This document shows, in pieces, positions 48,905 to 57,675 of a stretch of DNA of 64,000 bases. Under the pieces are notes generated by a model. That model had not been told where the DNA came from. It was given only the letters and a program-made list of their open reading frames with translations, and searched no databases. The first letter of the stretch is position 1; each line of letters begins with the position of its first letter. The stretch is from Streptomyces albicerus (GTDB lineage: Bacteria; Actinomycetota; Actinomycetes; Streptomycetales; Streptomycetaceae), in the NCBI RefSeq assembly GCF_008905045.1, contig NZ_VWMY01000013.1, forward strand, positions 57,126-121,125, written 5' to 3'. A program made the translations under genes and the position numbers.

Positions 48905-49543
48905 ATGCAACTACGCGAACTCGCCTGGAACATCGACGTCCGCCCCGGAGGATGGATCAGGTTCAGCGAAGAGGGTGGGCCGCGTGTCTACCTGAAATTC
49001 GAACTGACTGGCCCAACAGACAGAGAACGGATCGACCTCAAGACGGCCGTGGTCCAAGCAGGGGAAGATGAGGTTCTCAGCGGCCGAACGTGGCGCCGAA
49101 TCCCCATGACAGAGATCGAGCAGGCGCTGAACCGCACCCTGCTTATGCGGAACGCGCCCACGGACTCGATCGGCGAAGCCGTTGCCCAGTCACGTCAGGT
49201 GTTCACGGAACGCGGCAGCGGGCCGACCCCTCTGGAAACGCTCGACGAGTACTTCGAGCGAACGAAGGACATCACGCCGATGTACTTCAACCCCATGCCA
49301 AGCGGGATGCTCGGCAGCGACACAGGAAAGCTGCCGCGCATCAAAGCTCCCGAGGGTCGCCTGACGGACGACTTCTTGAAGGACGTCGCCGAGGCCTACC
49401 TGTGGTGCACGAAGGCTGGCGTGCCCCCCGCCCCCTCCCTAGCTGAACTCACCGATGTGCCGGTCCGCCGGGTGCACCGGTGGGTTGCCGACGCTCGTAA
49501 GCGCGGGTTCCTCCCACCAGCGCGGCCGGGGCGCGCGGGGTGA
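48905..49543 (+). CDS. Hypothetical protein coupled to the integrase
   Basis: 212 aa: MQLRELAWNIDVRPGGWIRF, KFELTGPTDRERIDLKTAVV, MTEIEQALNRTLLMRNAPTD, and a C-terminal HTH-like LAELTDVPVRRVHRWVADAR. Similar proteins directly precede integrases in other Streptomyces elements, but no function is known. Its stop overlaps the integrase GTG by four bases. An alternative GTG start at 48881 would add eight residues; neither has a clear ribosome site. Confidence 0.75.
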   Translation: MQLRELAWNIDVRPGGWIRFSEEGGPRVYLKFELTGPTDRERIDLKTAVVQAGEDEVLSGRTWRRIPMTEIEQALNRTLLMRNAPTDSIGEAVAQSRQVFTERGSGPTPLETLDEYFERTKDITPMYFNPMPSGMLGSDTGKLPRIKAPEGRLTDDFLKDVAEAYLWCTKAGVPPAPSLAELTDVPVRRVHRWVADARKRGFLPPARPGRAG

Positions 49544-50853
49544 GCGGCCGTCGGAGCAACGGCGAGAGCAGCGTCTACTTCTCGGAGGCGGACGGGAAGT
49601 GGCACGGGTGGGTAACCGTCGGCACGAAGCCGAACGGTGCCCCCGACCGTCGACACCGGATGGGTCCGGACGAGAACGTCGTGCGGGCCAAGGTGCGGCA
49701 GCTGGAGCGCGAGCGCGACGCGGGCAAGACCCGGAAGGCGGGCCGTCCGCCGACCATCGAGCAGTGGCTGACCACGTGGATGGACACGGCCTGCGCCCGC
49801 AAGGTCGCGGACGGGACCATGAGCCCGCGGACCCTGGACGACTACCGGTCGAAGAGCCGCCTGTATCTGTTTCCGGGCATCGGGAAGCACCGCGTCGACA
49901 AGCTGGAGGCGTCCCACATCGACGCCCTGTACCTCGATATGACCAAGCGCAAGTTGTCGTCAGGCACGGTGCTGAAGACGCACCGGATCCTCTCCCGCGC
50001 GCTGAAGGTGGCGTGGCAACGGGAGATCGTCTCCCGCAACGTGGCCTTGATGGTCGAGCCGCCGTCTGCGGCCGAGGGTGAGATCGAGCCCTTCAACCAG
50101 GCGGAGGCGCGCGCGCTGCTCGCCGAGGCGGCCGACCGGCGCAACGGCGCCCGCTGGTCTGTCGCGCTCGCCGAGGGCCTGCGTCAGGGCGAGGCGCTCG
50201 GACTGCGCTGGAAGTACGTCGACTTGGACACCGGGGTCATGAAGATCTGGTGGCAGCTGCAACGGCTGACGTGGCAGCACGGATGCGAGGACGCGCACGC
50301 CTGTGGGGAGAAGCACCACCGGAAGGCGTGCAAGAAGGGCTGCAAGCAGCACGCGAAGCTGAAGAACGGGTGCCCGAAGCCGTGCGCGAAGGACTGCACG
50401 GCGCACGCGAAGGTCTGCCCGGAGCGCACGGGCGGGGGCCTGGTCTTCCGGGAGCCGAAGGGGAAGAACAAGAGGTTGGCGCCCATCCCCCCGCCGCTGA
50501 TTCCCCTCCTGCGCGCCCACCGCAAGGACCAGGTGCGCGAGCGCCTGGCGGCCGGTGAGTTGTGGGAGGAGAACGACCTCGTGTTCTGCCAGCCCAACGG
50601 GAAGCCGATCGATCCGCGGATGGACTGGGAGGAATTCAAGGACATCCTCACGGCCGCGGGCCTGCGCGACGCGCGGGTGCACGACAACCGGCACACCGCG
50701 GGCACGCTGCTGATCGAGGCAGGCGTCTCGCCGCGCGTCGTGATGGAGCTCCTCGGCCACAGTTCCATGCGGATGATGACCCGCTACACGCACGTTGCGT
50801 CGGTCCTCGCGAACGATGCGGCGAAGCGGATGGGGGACGCACTGTGGGGGTGA
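49540..50853 (+). CDS. int: pSAM2-type site-specific tyrosine integrase
   Basis: 437 aa. N-terminal arm-binding domain about 1-70, core-binding domain about 75-180 (TIEQWLTTWMDTACARKVAD), catalytic Arg in LAEGLRQGEALGLRW (about 214), HDNRHTAG (about 381-384), LGHSS and nucleophile Tyr in MTRYTHV (about 415). Residues about 247-297 are a Cys/His-rich insertion (HGCEDAHACGEKHHRKACKK onward) with about nine Cys, a putative zinc module. It integrates the element into tRNA-Thr, whose copy lies 84 bp downstream. Confidence 0.93.
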   Translation: MSGRRSNGESSVYFSEADGKWHGWVTVGTKPNGAPDRRHRMGPDENVVRAKVRQLERERDAGKTRKAGRPPTIEQWLTTWMDTACARKVADGTMSPRTLDDYRSKSRLYLFPGIGKHRVDKLEASHIDALYLDMTKRKLSSGTVLKTHRILSRALKVAWQREIVSRNVALMVEPPSAAEGEIEPFNQAEARALLAEAADRRNGARWSVALAEGLRQGEALGLRWKYVDLDTGVMKIWWQLQRLTWQHGCEDAHACGEKHHRKACKKGCKQHAKLKNGCPKPCAKDCTAHAKVCPERTGGGLVFREPKGKNKRLAPIPPPLIPLLRAHRKDQVRERLAAGELWEENDLVFCQPNGKPIDPRMDWEEFKDILTAAGLRDARVHDNRHTAGTLLIEAGVSPRVVMELLGHSSMRMMTRYTHVASVLANDAAKRMGDALWG

Positions 50854-50867
50854 ACGCGTGTTCTATC

Positions 50868-50887
50868 GCAACTAGCACTGCAACTAG
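50868..50887. promoter_or_regulatory. Candidate integrase arm sites, right end
   Basis: GCAACTAG at 50868 and 50880, 12-bp spacing, between int and the right att. It mirrors 35396-35415. Confidence 0.55.
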
Positions 50888-50936
50888 GCGGAAAACAGAA
50901 CAGCGGCTCCCGCAAGGAAACCGCTGGTCAGAGGTG

Positions 50937-50980
50937 GAGCCGCCTTCGGGATTCGAACCCGAGACCTACGCATTACGAGT
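50937..50980 (-). repeat. Right attachment site within the intact tRNA-Thr
   Basis: 44 bp identical to 35255-35298. This copy restores the 3' half of the tRNA gene, as usual for AICE integration. Confidence 0.93.
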
Positions 50981-51011
50981 GCGTTGCTCTGGCCATCTGA
51001 GCTAAGGCGGC
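50938..51011 (-). tRNA. tRNA-Thr (anticodon CGU)
   Basis: 74 nt plus an encoded CCA (50937-50935). Acceptor stem GCCGCCU/AGGCGGC, D-arm GCTCAGATGGCCAGAGC, anticodon arm ACGCA-CUCGUAA-UGCGU giving CGU, T-arm CGGGTTCGAATCCCG, discriminator U. Element insertion regenerates its 3' half. Confidence 0.95.
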
Positions 51012-51113
51012 GCGCTGCCAGAACTATGGTGCGATCGGCAACGCCGGTAAGTCTACACAGTTTCGGGGGGTGCTCCGCACAGGCCTCGGAGCACCCCCCG
51101 ACATGCCCCGCCA

Positions 51114-52715
51114 TCAGGCCCCTGAGCAGTGCTTTCCGCCCTTCGGAGGGGTGCCTTCCAGGAGGTAGCGGTTGATCGTGGAGTCGATGCAGGCGCTGCC
51201 CCGCCCGTACGCCGTATGGCCGTCGCCGTCGTAGGTGAGGAGGGCGCCGGAGGAGAGCTGGGCGGCGAGGGACCGGGCCCAGGAGTAGGGGGTCGCGGGG
51301 TCTCGGGTCGTGCCGACGACGACGATGGGGGCGGCGCCCTTCGCCTCGATGCGGTGGGGCTCGCCGGTCGGCTTCACCGGCCAGTACGCGCAGTTCAGGG
51401 AGGCCCAGGCGAGGCCCTCGCCGAAGACCGGGGAGGCCTTCTCGAAGGCGGGGAGGGCGTCTTCGACCGCTTCGGGGGAGGAGAAGGCCGCCGGCAGGTC
51501 CAGGCAGTTCACCGCCGCGTTCGCGAACATCAGGTTCGCGTACTGTCCGTCGGCGTCCCGCTCGTAGTAGCTGTCGGACAGGACGAGCAGGCCCGCGCCG
51601 TCCTTGTCCTCCATGGCCGTGGTGAGGGCCTCGCGCAGCTGCGGCCAGGCCGCCTCGTCGTACATCGCGGCGATGACGCCCGTCGTGGCCAGCGCCTCGC
51701 CCAGCTTGCGGCCGTCCGCGTCGCCCGCGTCGATGGGGGCCGCGTCCAGCCGCTGGAAGAAGGCCTTCAGGTTCTTGCCGGCCTGCTCGGTCGTCGTGCC
51801 CTTGCCGCCCAGCGGGCAGTCGGACTGACGTACGCAGTCCTTCGCGAAGGACTGGAAGGCCGTCTCGAACCCGGCCGTCTGATCCTCGTTCATCTCCCGC
51901 GCGGGCAGGGTCGGGTCCATCGCACCGTCCAGAACCAGGCGGCCGACTCGGTCCGGGTACAGGCCCGCGTACGTCGCCCCCAGGAACGTGCCGTACGAAG
52001 CACCCACGTACGTCAGCTTCTTGTCGCCCAGCGCGGCGCGCACGACGTCCATGTCGCGGGCCGCCTCGACCGTGGACACATGGCGCAGCAGGTCCGCCGA
52101 GCGCTTCCCGCAGCCCTCCGCGAAGTCCTTGAAGGCATCGACCAGTTCACCGGTCTCGCCCGCGTCGTCGGGGGTCGTGTCCGTCTGCGTGTACGCGTCC
52201 ATCTGGCGCCCGGTGAGACATTCGACCGGCTCGCTGCGGGCGACGCCGCGCGGGTCCACCGCGATCATGTCGTAGCGGGCGCGCACCTCCGCCGGGTAGC
52301 CGATGCCGGCGTACGACTGGAGGTAGCCGACGGCCGAACCGCCCGGCCCGCCCGGGTTGACCAGCAGCGAACCGAGCCGCTTGCCCGGGCCGGTGGCCTT
52401 CTTGCGGGCGACGGCCAGTCGGATGTCGCCCTTGGCCGGCTCGGTGTAGTCGAGTGGGGCCTTCAGCGTGGCGCACTGGAAGCCGGGGACTCCGCAGGAT
52501 CGCCAGTTCGGCCGCTGCCCGTAGTACGGGGCCAGCGCCGACGGGGTGGCCTCGGGCAGCGCGCGCAGCGCCGCCGCCCCGGCAGGGCTCGCGGAGCTCG
52601 TCGAACTCCCCGCGGAGCAGGCGGAGACGAGCAGTCCGGCGACGGCGAGCAGCGTGCCGCACGCGCGGAGGGATCGGTTGGCCCGGGATGACCTGGGCTG
52701 GCGCCTGATGTACAT
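51114..52715 (-). CDS. Secreted tripeptidyl aminopeptidase-like alpha/beta hydrolase (lipoprotein)
   Basis: 533 aa. Twin-Arg-like MYIRRQPRSSR leader and a hydrophobic stretch ending in the lipobox LVSACSAG indicate export and lipid anchoring. Catalytic Ser in YVGASYGTFLGATYA, VDPRGVARSEPV in the core, and a C-terminal TAP-like domain with the His in TYDGDGHTAYGRGSACID; CNYWP-like LNCAYWPVKPTGE is typical of Streptomyces SlpD/SlpE and Tap. It removes N-terminal peptides from secreted proteins. The ATG at 52715 gives the best signal peptide; the ribosome site is weak. Confidence 0.9.
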   Translation of the reverse strand: MYIRRQPRSSRANRSLRACGTLLAVAGLLVSACSAGSSTSSASPAGAAALRALPEATPSALAPYYGQRPNWRSCGVPGFQCATLKAPLDYTEPAKGDIRLAVARKKATGPGKRLGSLLVNPGGPGGSAVGYLQSYAGIGYPAEVRARYDMIAVDPRGVARSEPVECLTGRQMDAYTQTDTTPDDAGETGELVDAFKDFAEGCGKRSADLLRHVSTVEAARDMDVVRAALGDKKLTYVGASYGTFLGATYAGLYPDRVGRLVLDGAMDPTLPAREMNEDQTAGFETAFQSFAKDCVRQSDCPLGGKGTTTEQAGKNLKAFFQRLDAAPIDAGDADGRKLGEALATTGVIAAMYDEAAWPQLREALTTAMEDKDGAGLLVLSDSYYERDADGQYANLMFANAAVNCLDLPAAFSSPEAVEDALPAFEKASPVFGEGLAWASLNCAYWPVKPTGEPHRIEAKGAAPIVVVGTTRDPATPYSWARSLAAQLSSGALLTYDGDGHTAYGRGSACIDSTINRYLLEGTPPKGGKHCSGA

Positions 52716-52871
52716 CAAGCGAGAGTAACCCTGCGCGATGCCATGATCGCTCAGAGTGGTCGACGCGCCTCGTACGAGTGACGTAGTCAACTCTTCGCCG
52801 GGTGTGAGCGATGGGTGGTGGGTGGGGTGTGGGTGTGGGTGTGGTGAGAGTGAGTGGGCGGCGAGTGAGGG

Positions 52872-54077
52872 TCAGCCCGCCCGCAACGCCATCGTCATCG
52901 CCTCCACCGCCAGCAGCGGCGCCACATTCCGGTCGAGAGCCTCGCGGCAGGCGGCGATCGCTTCTATCCGGCGCAGGGTCGCCTCGGGTGACGAACCGTG
53001 TGCCAGCCGGTCCAGCGTGTCCCGCATCTCCGTGTTGGCGAGGGCGAGATTCGTGCCGAACTGGAGGGCGAGCACGTCGCGGTAGAAGGCCGTGAGGTCG
53101 ATGAGGGCCAGGTCCAGGCTGTCGCGCTGCGTACGCGTCCTGCGGCGCTTCTGCTTGTCCTCCAGCTCCTTCATCACGCCGGCGGTACCGCGCGGCATAC
53201 GGCCGCCCTGGGACGCGCCGAGCGCCGCCTTCATGTCGTCGGTCTCCTTGACGTCGATCTCCTCGGCGACCTGCTTGGCATCCTCGGAGGCCGCGTCGAT
53301 CAGCTCCTGGGCGGCCTTGAGGCAACCGCCCACGTCGTCGACACGCAGCGGCAGCTTGAGGACGGCGGCACGCCGCGCGCGGGCACGCTCGTCCGTGGCG
53401 AGGCGGCGGGCGCGCCCGATGTGGCCCTGGGTGGCGCGGGCCACGGCGGCCGCCACGTCCGGCTCGATGCCGTCTCGGCGTACGAGGATGTCGGCGACCG
53501 CGTCCACGGGCGGGGTCCGGAGCGTGAGGAGGCGGCAGCGGGAGCGGATGGTGGGCAGGACGTCCTCGATCGAGGGCGCGCAGAGGAGCCAGACCGTGCG
53601 CGGGGCGGGCTCCTCGACGGCCTTCAGCAGTACGTTGCCCGCGCCCTCCGTGAGGCGGTCGGCGTCTTCCAGGATGATGACCTGCCAGCGGCGGCCCGCC
53701 GGGGACATCTGAGCGCGGCGTACGAGGTCACGGGTCTCCTTCACACCGATCGACAGCAGGTCGGTGCGGATGATCTGCACATCGGCGTGGGTGCCGATCA
53801 GGCTCGTGTGACAGCCGTCGCAGAAGCCGCAGCCGGGGGCTCCGCCGAGGGCGCGGTCGGGGCTCACGCACTGGAGGGCCGCCGCGAAGGCCCGCGCCGC
53901 GGTGGAACGGCCCGAGCCGGGCGGGCCCGTGAAGAGCCAGGCGTGCGTCATCTTCGACGACTCGGGCACCGGGGTGTCGGCCGCCACCGCCGTGACCAGG
54001 GTGTCGGCGTCCCGGGCGGCGGCGCCGAGCTCCGCGCTCACCTTCTCCTGGCCCACCAGGTCGTCCCACACGGTCAT
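52872..54077 (-). CDS. holB: DNA polymerase III delta' subunit
   Basis: 401-aa clamp-loader subunit: MTVWDDLVGQEKVSAELGAA, P-loop-like FTGPPGSGRSTAARAFA with Arg replacing the Lys of Walker A, zinc module GCGFCDGCHTSLIGTHADVQ, VIILEDADRLTEGAGNVLLK and the SRC motif IRSRCRLLTLRTPP. It helps load the sliding clamp. The loss of the Walker Lys fits the non-ATPase delta' role. Lies downstream of the tmk fusion on the same strand, the usual streptomycete order topA-tmk-holB. Confidence 0.94.
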   Translation of the reverse strand: MTVWDDLVGQEKVSAELGAAARDADTLVTAVAADTPVPESSKMTHAWLFTGPPGSGRSTAARAFAAALQCVSPDRALGGAPGCGFCDGCHTSLIGTHADVQIIRTDLLSIGVKETRDLVRRAQMSPAGRRWQVIILEDADRLTEGAGNVLLKAVEEPAPRTVWLLCAPSIEDVLPTIRSRCRLLTLRTPPVDAVADILVRRDGIEPDVAAAVARATQGHIGRARRLATDERARARRAAVLKLPLRVDDVGGCLKAAQELIDAASEDAKQVAEEIDVKETDDMKAALGASQGGRMPRGTAGVMKELEDKQKRRRTRTQRDSLDLALIDLTAFYRDVLALQFGTNLALANTEMRDTLDRLAHGSSPEATLRRIEAIAACREALDRNVAPLLAVEAMTMALRAG

Positions 54078-54374
54078 GGGTTGCCCGCCCTTCCGTCACG
54101 CATGTGCCTTGCCGCGTCCCATTGTGCGGGAGGGGACTGACAACGGGGTCCTGGCTCCGAGCGAACGGGCCGTGCCGGACCGTGCCCGGCTCTACGAGCG
54201 GGGCTCGGGCGGGCGAGAGGGTCGGCCTCGTGCGTACCTCGGCGGCCGCGCCCCGCACAACAGGCTCGGGCCGCGGCCGGCACAACAGCCTCGCCGTCAC
54301 CGCCCCCCGTACGTCAACGCCACGCGCCGCCCGCGCCACCGCCCGCCGCACACATGCCGGCGCCCGCGCACACG

Positions 54375-57300
54375 TCAGCGCCGCCGGCGCCCCCGCCCCT
54401 CGTCCTGCTCCTCGTCCTCACGCGGACCCAGCAACTCGTCCGCCAGCGTCGGAAGATCGTCCAGCGGAGTCTCCTCCGCCCAGTCCGAACGCGGCCGTCG
54501 CCGAGGCGTGCCTTCCTCGTCGACCTGAGGCAGCTCGCGCGTGCGGGCGTCGGTGGGGTCGGCCCCCGGCCGCTCGTCACGGAAGTACCCCGGAGGCACC
54601 CGGTCCGCCGGCCCGCTCCCCCGCTCGCCGCCACGGTCCTCCCGTACGGGAGGAAGGACCGCCGTCTCGTCCGCGTCGGAACCCTGCCCGACCGGGGGAA
54701 GCACAGCGGTCTCGTCGGCGGCGGGGCCCTGCCCGACGGGAGGCAGCACGGCCGTCTCGTCGGCGGCCCCCTGCGGCTCCGGAGGCTGCGGCAGCACAGC
54801 CGTCTCCTCGGCGTCCGGCCCGGCGTCACGCGGCGGCACCGGAGGCAGGACCGCCGTCTCCTCGGCCGGTCCTCCGGACGCGTTCGTCGGCGTCACCACG
54901 GGCGTCGGCACCGTGGTCTCGTTGTCAGGGACGGTCGGCGAGGAACCGGCGCCGCCCTCAGGCGCACCAGCGGAAGCCGCCGCGGCCGAGGCAGCCGCCA
55001 CCCGCCGAGCCTCCTCGGCCCGGAGCAACGCCTCCTCGGCCTTCCGCTGCTTCTCCAGCCGCCGCTCGTCCGCCTCGGCCCGGAGCCGCGCCTCCTCCTC
55101 GGCCTGCCTGCGCCGACGGTCCTCCTCGGCCTTGAGCGCCTGCTCCTCCGCGAGCCGCCGCGCCCGCTCCTCCTCGGCCCTCCGGCGCGCCTCTTCGGCG
55201 CGCTGCCGGGCCTCCTCGGCCTGCCGCTCGGCCTCGCGCCGCTGGGCCTCCTCCAGCTCGCGCTGCTTGCGTTCCTCTTCCTCGGCGCGCAGCCGGGCGA
55301 GCTGCTCCTGGCGCTCGCGCTCCAGCCGCTCCTCCTCGGCCTTGCGGGCGGCCTCTTCCTCGGCACGCCGCCGCGCTTCCTCCTCGGCCGCCTTGCGGGC
55401 CTCCTCCTGGGCCTTCACCTCGGCCTCGGAGAGGGGCAGCACCACGTCGAGACGGTGCCGGATCACCGTCGTGACGGCCTCGGGCTCCTGCCCGGCGTCG
55501 ACGACCAGGTAGCGCGCGGGATCGGCGGCCGCGAGCGTCAGGAAACCGGACCGCACGCGCGCGTGGAACTCGGCGGGCTCCGACTCCAGCCGGTCCGGCG
55601 CCTCGGTGAACCGCTCACGGGCGGCCTCCGGCGACACGTCCAGCAGCACCGTCAGATGCGGTACGAGCCCGTTGGTCGCCCACCGGTTGATGCGGGCGAT
55701 CTCGGTCGGGGACAGGTCACGCCCTGCCCCCTGGTACGCCACGGAGGAGTCGATGTAGCGGTCGGAGACGACCACCGCGCCCCGCTCCAGCGCGGGCCGC
55801 ACCACGGTGTCCACATGCTCGGCGCGGTCGGCGGCGTACAGCAGCGCCTCCGCGCGGTGCGACAGCCCGGCCGACGACACGTCCAGCAGGATCGACCGCA
55901 GCCGCTTCCCGACGGGCGTGGCGCCCGGCTCGCGCGTCACCACGACCTCGTGCCCCTTGGCGCGGATCCACTCGGCGAGCGCCTCGGCCTGCGTCGACTT
56001 CCCGGCCCCGTCACCGCCCTCCAGAGCGATGAAGAACCCGGCGACGGCCTGTGCCTGCACCGGGTCGTCCCCGCCCCGCAGCGCGTCCCTGAGGTCGTGC
56101 CGCAGCGGCACTCCGGAGCGGTCATCGGCCTTGGCCAGCACCAGCGCGGCGACCGGCAGCAGCAGCGCGCCGACCAGCATCAGTGTGAAGGCGGCGCCGC
56201 CGTGCGCGAACACGAACTTGCCGTTCTCCAGGCGGTGCGGCCCGATGACGGCGGCCACCACGGGGGCGACCAGCGCGCCCAGGGCCACGAAGACCCGTAC
56301 GACCGCGTGCAGGTGTTCCGTCGTACGCGCCCGCCGGTAGTCCTCGGCCTCCTGGTCGAGCAGTGCGTGCCCGGTGTTCGCGGCGACACCCGCGCCGATG
56401 CCCGCGAACCCTGTGATCAGGATCACGGTGGCGACGTCCGGAACGAGCCCCGCGGCGAGCAGCGCTATCCCCGTGAAGGCGATGGCGAGCGCGAGCAGGC
56501 GGCGCCGCGACAAGGACGGCAGCAGCTTGGCGGCCGTTCGGATGCCGATCACGACACCCCCGGTCACCGCGAGCGCCAGCAGCCCGTACGTCACCGGTCC
56601 GCCGCCCAGGTCCTTGGCGTGCAGCACGGCGACGGCGACGGTGGCCGCGATCGCCCCGGCGACGGCAGCGCAGGCGAGCACCAGGAGCGGGATCGCGCCG
56701 GTGCGGCCCTTGTCGACGCCGGACCCCGTCTTGGGGCGGCGCAGCCCTTCGAGCGGCGACCGCGCGCGCGGGGTGCGGGCGTCGGGCAGTTCGAGGAACG
56801 TGAGCACCGACAGGGAGGCGGCGAACAGACCCGCGGAGACGTACGAGGCGAGCGCCGCCTGGTGCTGCTCGAACCACGCGAGCCCGGCGCCCAGCAGGTT
56901 GTTGACGAGCCCGGCGACGACGAGCGTGGCCGCCGCGAGGGGCACCGCCACGAATCCCGTACGCAGCGACAGGCGCCGCAGCGCGTCCATGTGGTCCGGC
57001 AGCGGGCGTACCGTCGCGCCCTCCAGAGGCGGTGCGGGCAGCAGCGCGGGCGCCGCGCTCTCGCGGCACACCATCCAGAAGCGCTCGGCGACCCCGATCA
57101 CGAACGCCGTCACCAGGATCACGGCCAGCGCGTTCTCCGGCGTCCAGTCGATCCACAGGGGCGCGATGATCAGCAGCGCGGCCCGTACCCCGTCCGCGCC
57201 GACCATGGTCCAGCGGCGGTCGAGTGGCCCTTCCTGGGAGGTGAGGGAGGTGAGCGGGCCGAGAAGTACCGCCCCGAAGAGCAGCGTCGCGAGAATCCGC

Positions 57301-57563
57301 GCCCCGAAGACGGCCGACACGGCGAGGGCCACTCCGCGGTAGCCACCCCCGAAGGAGCCCTCGGAGACCGCCGCCTGGAGGGCGAGCAGGACCAGCACGA
57401 GCAGCGCGAGGGCGTCGCCGACGCCGCCCACCAGCTGGGCGCTCCAGAGCCGCCTCAGTTGCGGTACGCGAAGAAGCGCCCGGACGGCGCGCTCCCGTGA
57501 ATCTGCGACCAGGGCGTCGTCGGGGGCCGGGTTGTGGGCCGTTGGCTGCTCGGCTCGCGTCAT
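54375..57563 (-). CDS. tmk: Permease-thymidylate kinase fusion with coiled-coil and ETAVLPPV-repeat tail
   Basis: 1062 aa. Residues about 35-500 form a multi-helix MFS-like permease (QLVGGVGDALALLVLVLLAL; RTAAKLLPSLSRRRLLALAI). At about 510-715 there is a complete dTMP kinase: P-loop ALEGGDGAGKST, TREPGATPVGKRLR, SDRYIDSSVAYQGAGR and a C-terminal domain. At about 715-860 follows an Ala/Glu/Arg coiled coil. The last 200 residues are acidic, Pro-rich and carry five ETAVLPxx motifs. It makes dTDP for DNA synthesis; the permease role is unknown. The fusion is known in streptomycetes, but the tail is unusual. Confidence 0.93.
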   Translation of the reverse strand: MTRAEQPTAHNPAPDDALVADSRERAVRALLRVPQLRRLWSAQLVGGVGDALALLVLVLLALQAAVSEGSFGGGYRGVALAVSAVFGARILATLLFGAVLLGPLTSLTSQEGPLDRRWTMVGADGVRAALLIIAPLWIDWTPENALAVILVTAFVIGVAERFWMVCRESAAPALLPAPPLEGATVRPLPDHMDALRRLSLRTGFVAVPLAAATLVVAGLVNNLLGAGLAWFEQHQAALASYVSAGLFAASLSVLTFLELPDARTPRARSPLEGLRRPKTGSGVDKGRTGAIPLLVLACAAVAGAIAATVAVAVLHAKDLGGGPVTYGLLALAVTGGVVIGIRTAAKLLPSLSRRRLLALAIAFTGIALLAAGLVPDVATVILITGFAGIGAGVAANTGHALLDQEAEDYRRARTTEHLHAVVRVFVALGALVAPVVAAVIGPHRLENGKFVFAHGGAAFTLMLVGALLLPVAALVLAKADDRSGVPLRHDLRDALRGGDDPVQAQAVAGFFIALEGGDGAGKSTQAEALAEWIRAKGHEVVVTREPGATPVGKRLRSILLDVSSAGLSHRAEALLYAADRAEHVDTVVRPALERGAVVVSDRYIDSSVAYQGAGRDLSPTEIARINRWATNGLVPHLTVLLDVSPEAARERFTEAPDRLESEPAEFHARVRSGFLTLAAADPARYLVVDAGQEPEAVTTVIRHRLDVVLPLSEAEVKAQEEARKAAEEEARRRAEEEAARKAEEERLERERQEQLARLRAEEEERKQRELEEAQRREAERQAEEARQRAEEARRRAEEERARRLAEEQALKAEEDRRRRQAEEEARLRAEADERRLEKQRKAEEALLRAEEARRVAAASAAAASAGAPEGGAGSSPTVPDNETTVPTPVVTPTNASGGPAEETAVLPPVPPRDAGPDAEETAVLPQPPEPQGAADETAVLPPVGQGPAADETAVLPPVGQGSDADETAVLPPVREDRGGERGSGPADRVPPGYFRDERPGADPTDARTRELPQVDEEGTPRRRPRSDWAEETPLDDLPTLADELLGPREDEEQDEGRGRRRR

Positions 57564-57614
57564 CCTGCCAGCCTATCGGGACGGGCTCACTCCCCGAAGA
57601 GGCCCCCGAACATG

Positions 57615-57651
57615 CGAACGCCCCCGACACCAAGTGGTGCCGGGGCGTTCG
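57615..57651. terminator. Terminator between topA and tmk
   Basis: CGAACGCCCC / GGGGCGTTCG arms with an inner CACCA/TGGTG stem, followed by TTT on the plus strand. It lies 25 bp past the topA stop. Confidence 0.8.
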
Positions 57652-57675
57652 TTTCACGAACCGAAGATGAAGGAC

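Larger units (their letters stand above)
35255..50980. mobile_element. pSAM2-like AICE inserted in tRNA-Thr(CGU)
   Basis: About 15.7 kb bounded by the 44-bp direct repeats. It holds the full AICE set: excisionase (35561), prim-pol and ATPase replication genes (36425, 37585) with a candidate origin, TraB (45028) with a candidate clt, Spd-like spread genes (47165-48724) and a site-specific integrase (49540) next to the intact tRNA. All core genes look complete, so the element may be functional. Cargo includes a second recombinase, a tail-like gene and four zinc-ribbon proteins. Confidence 0.93.
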
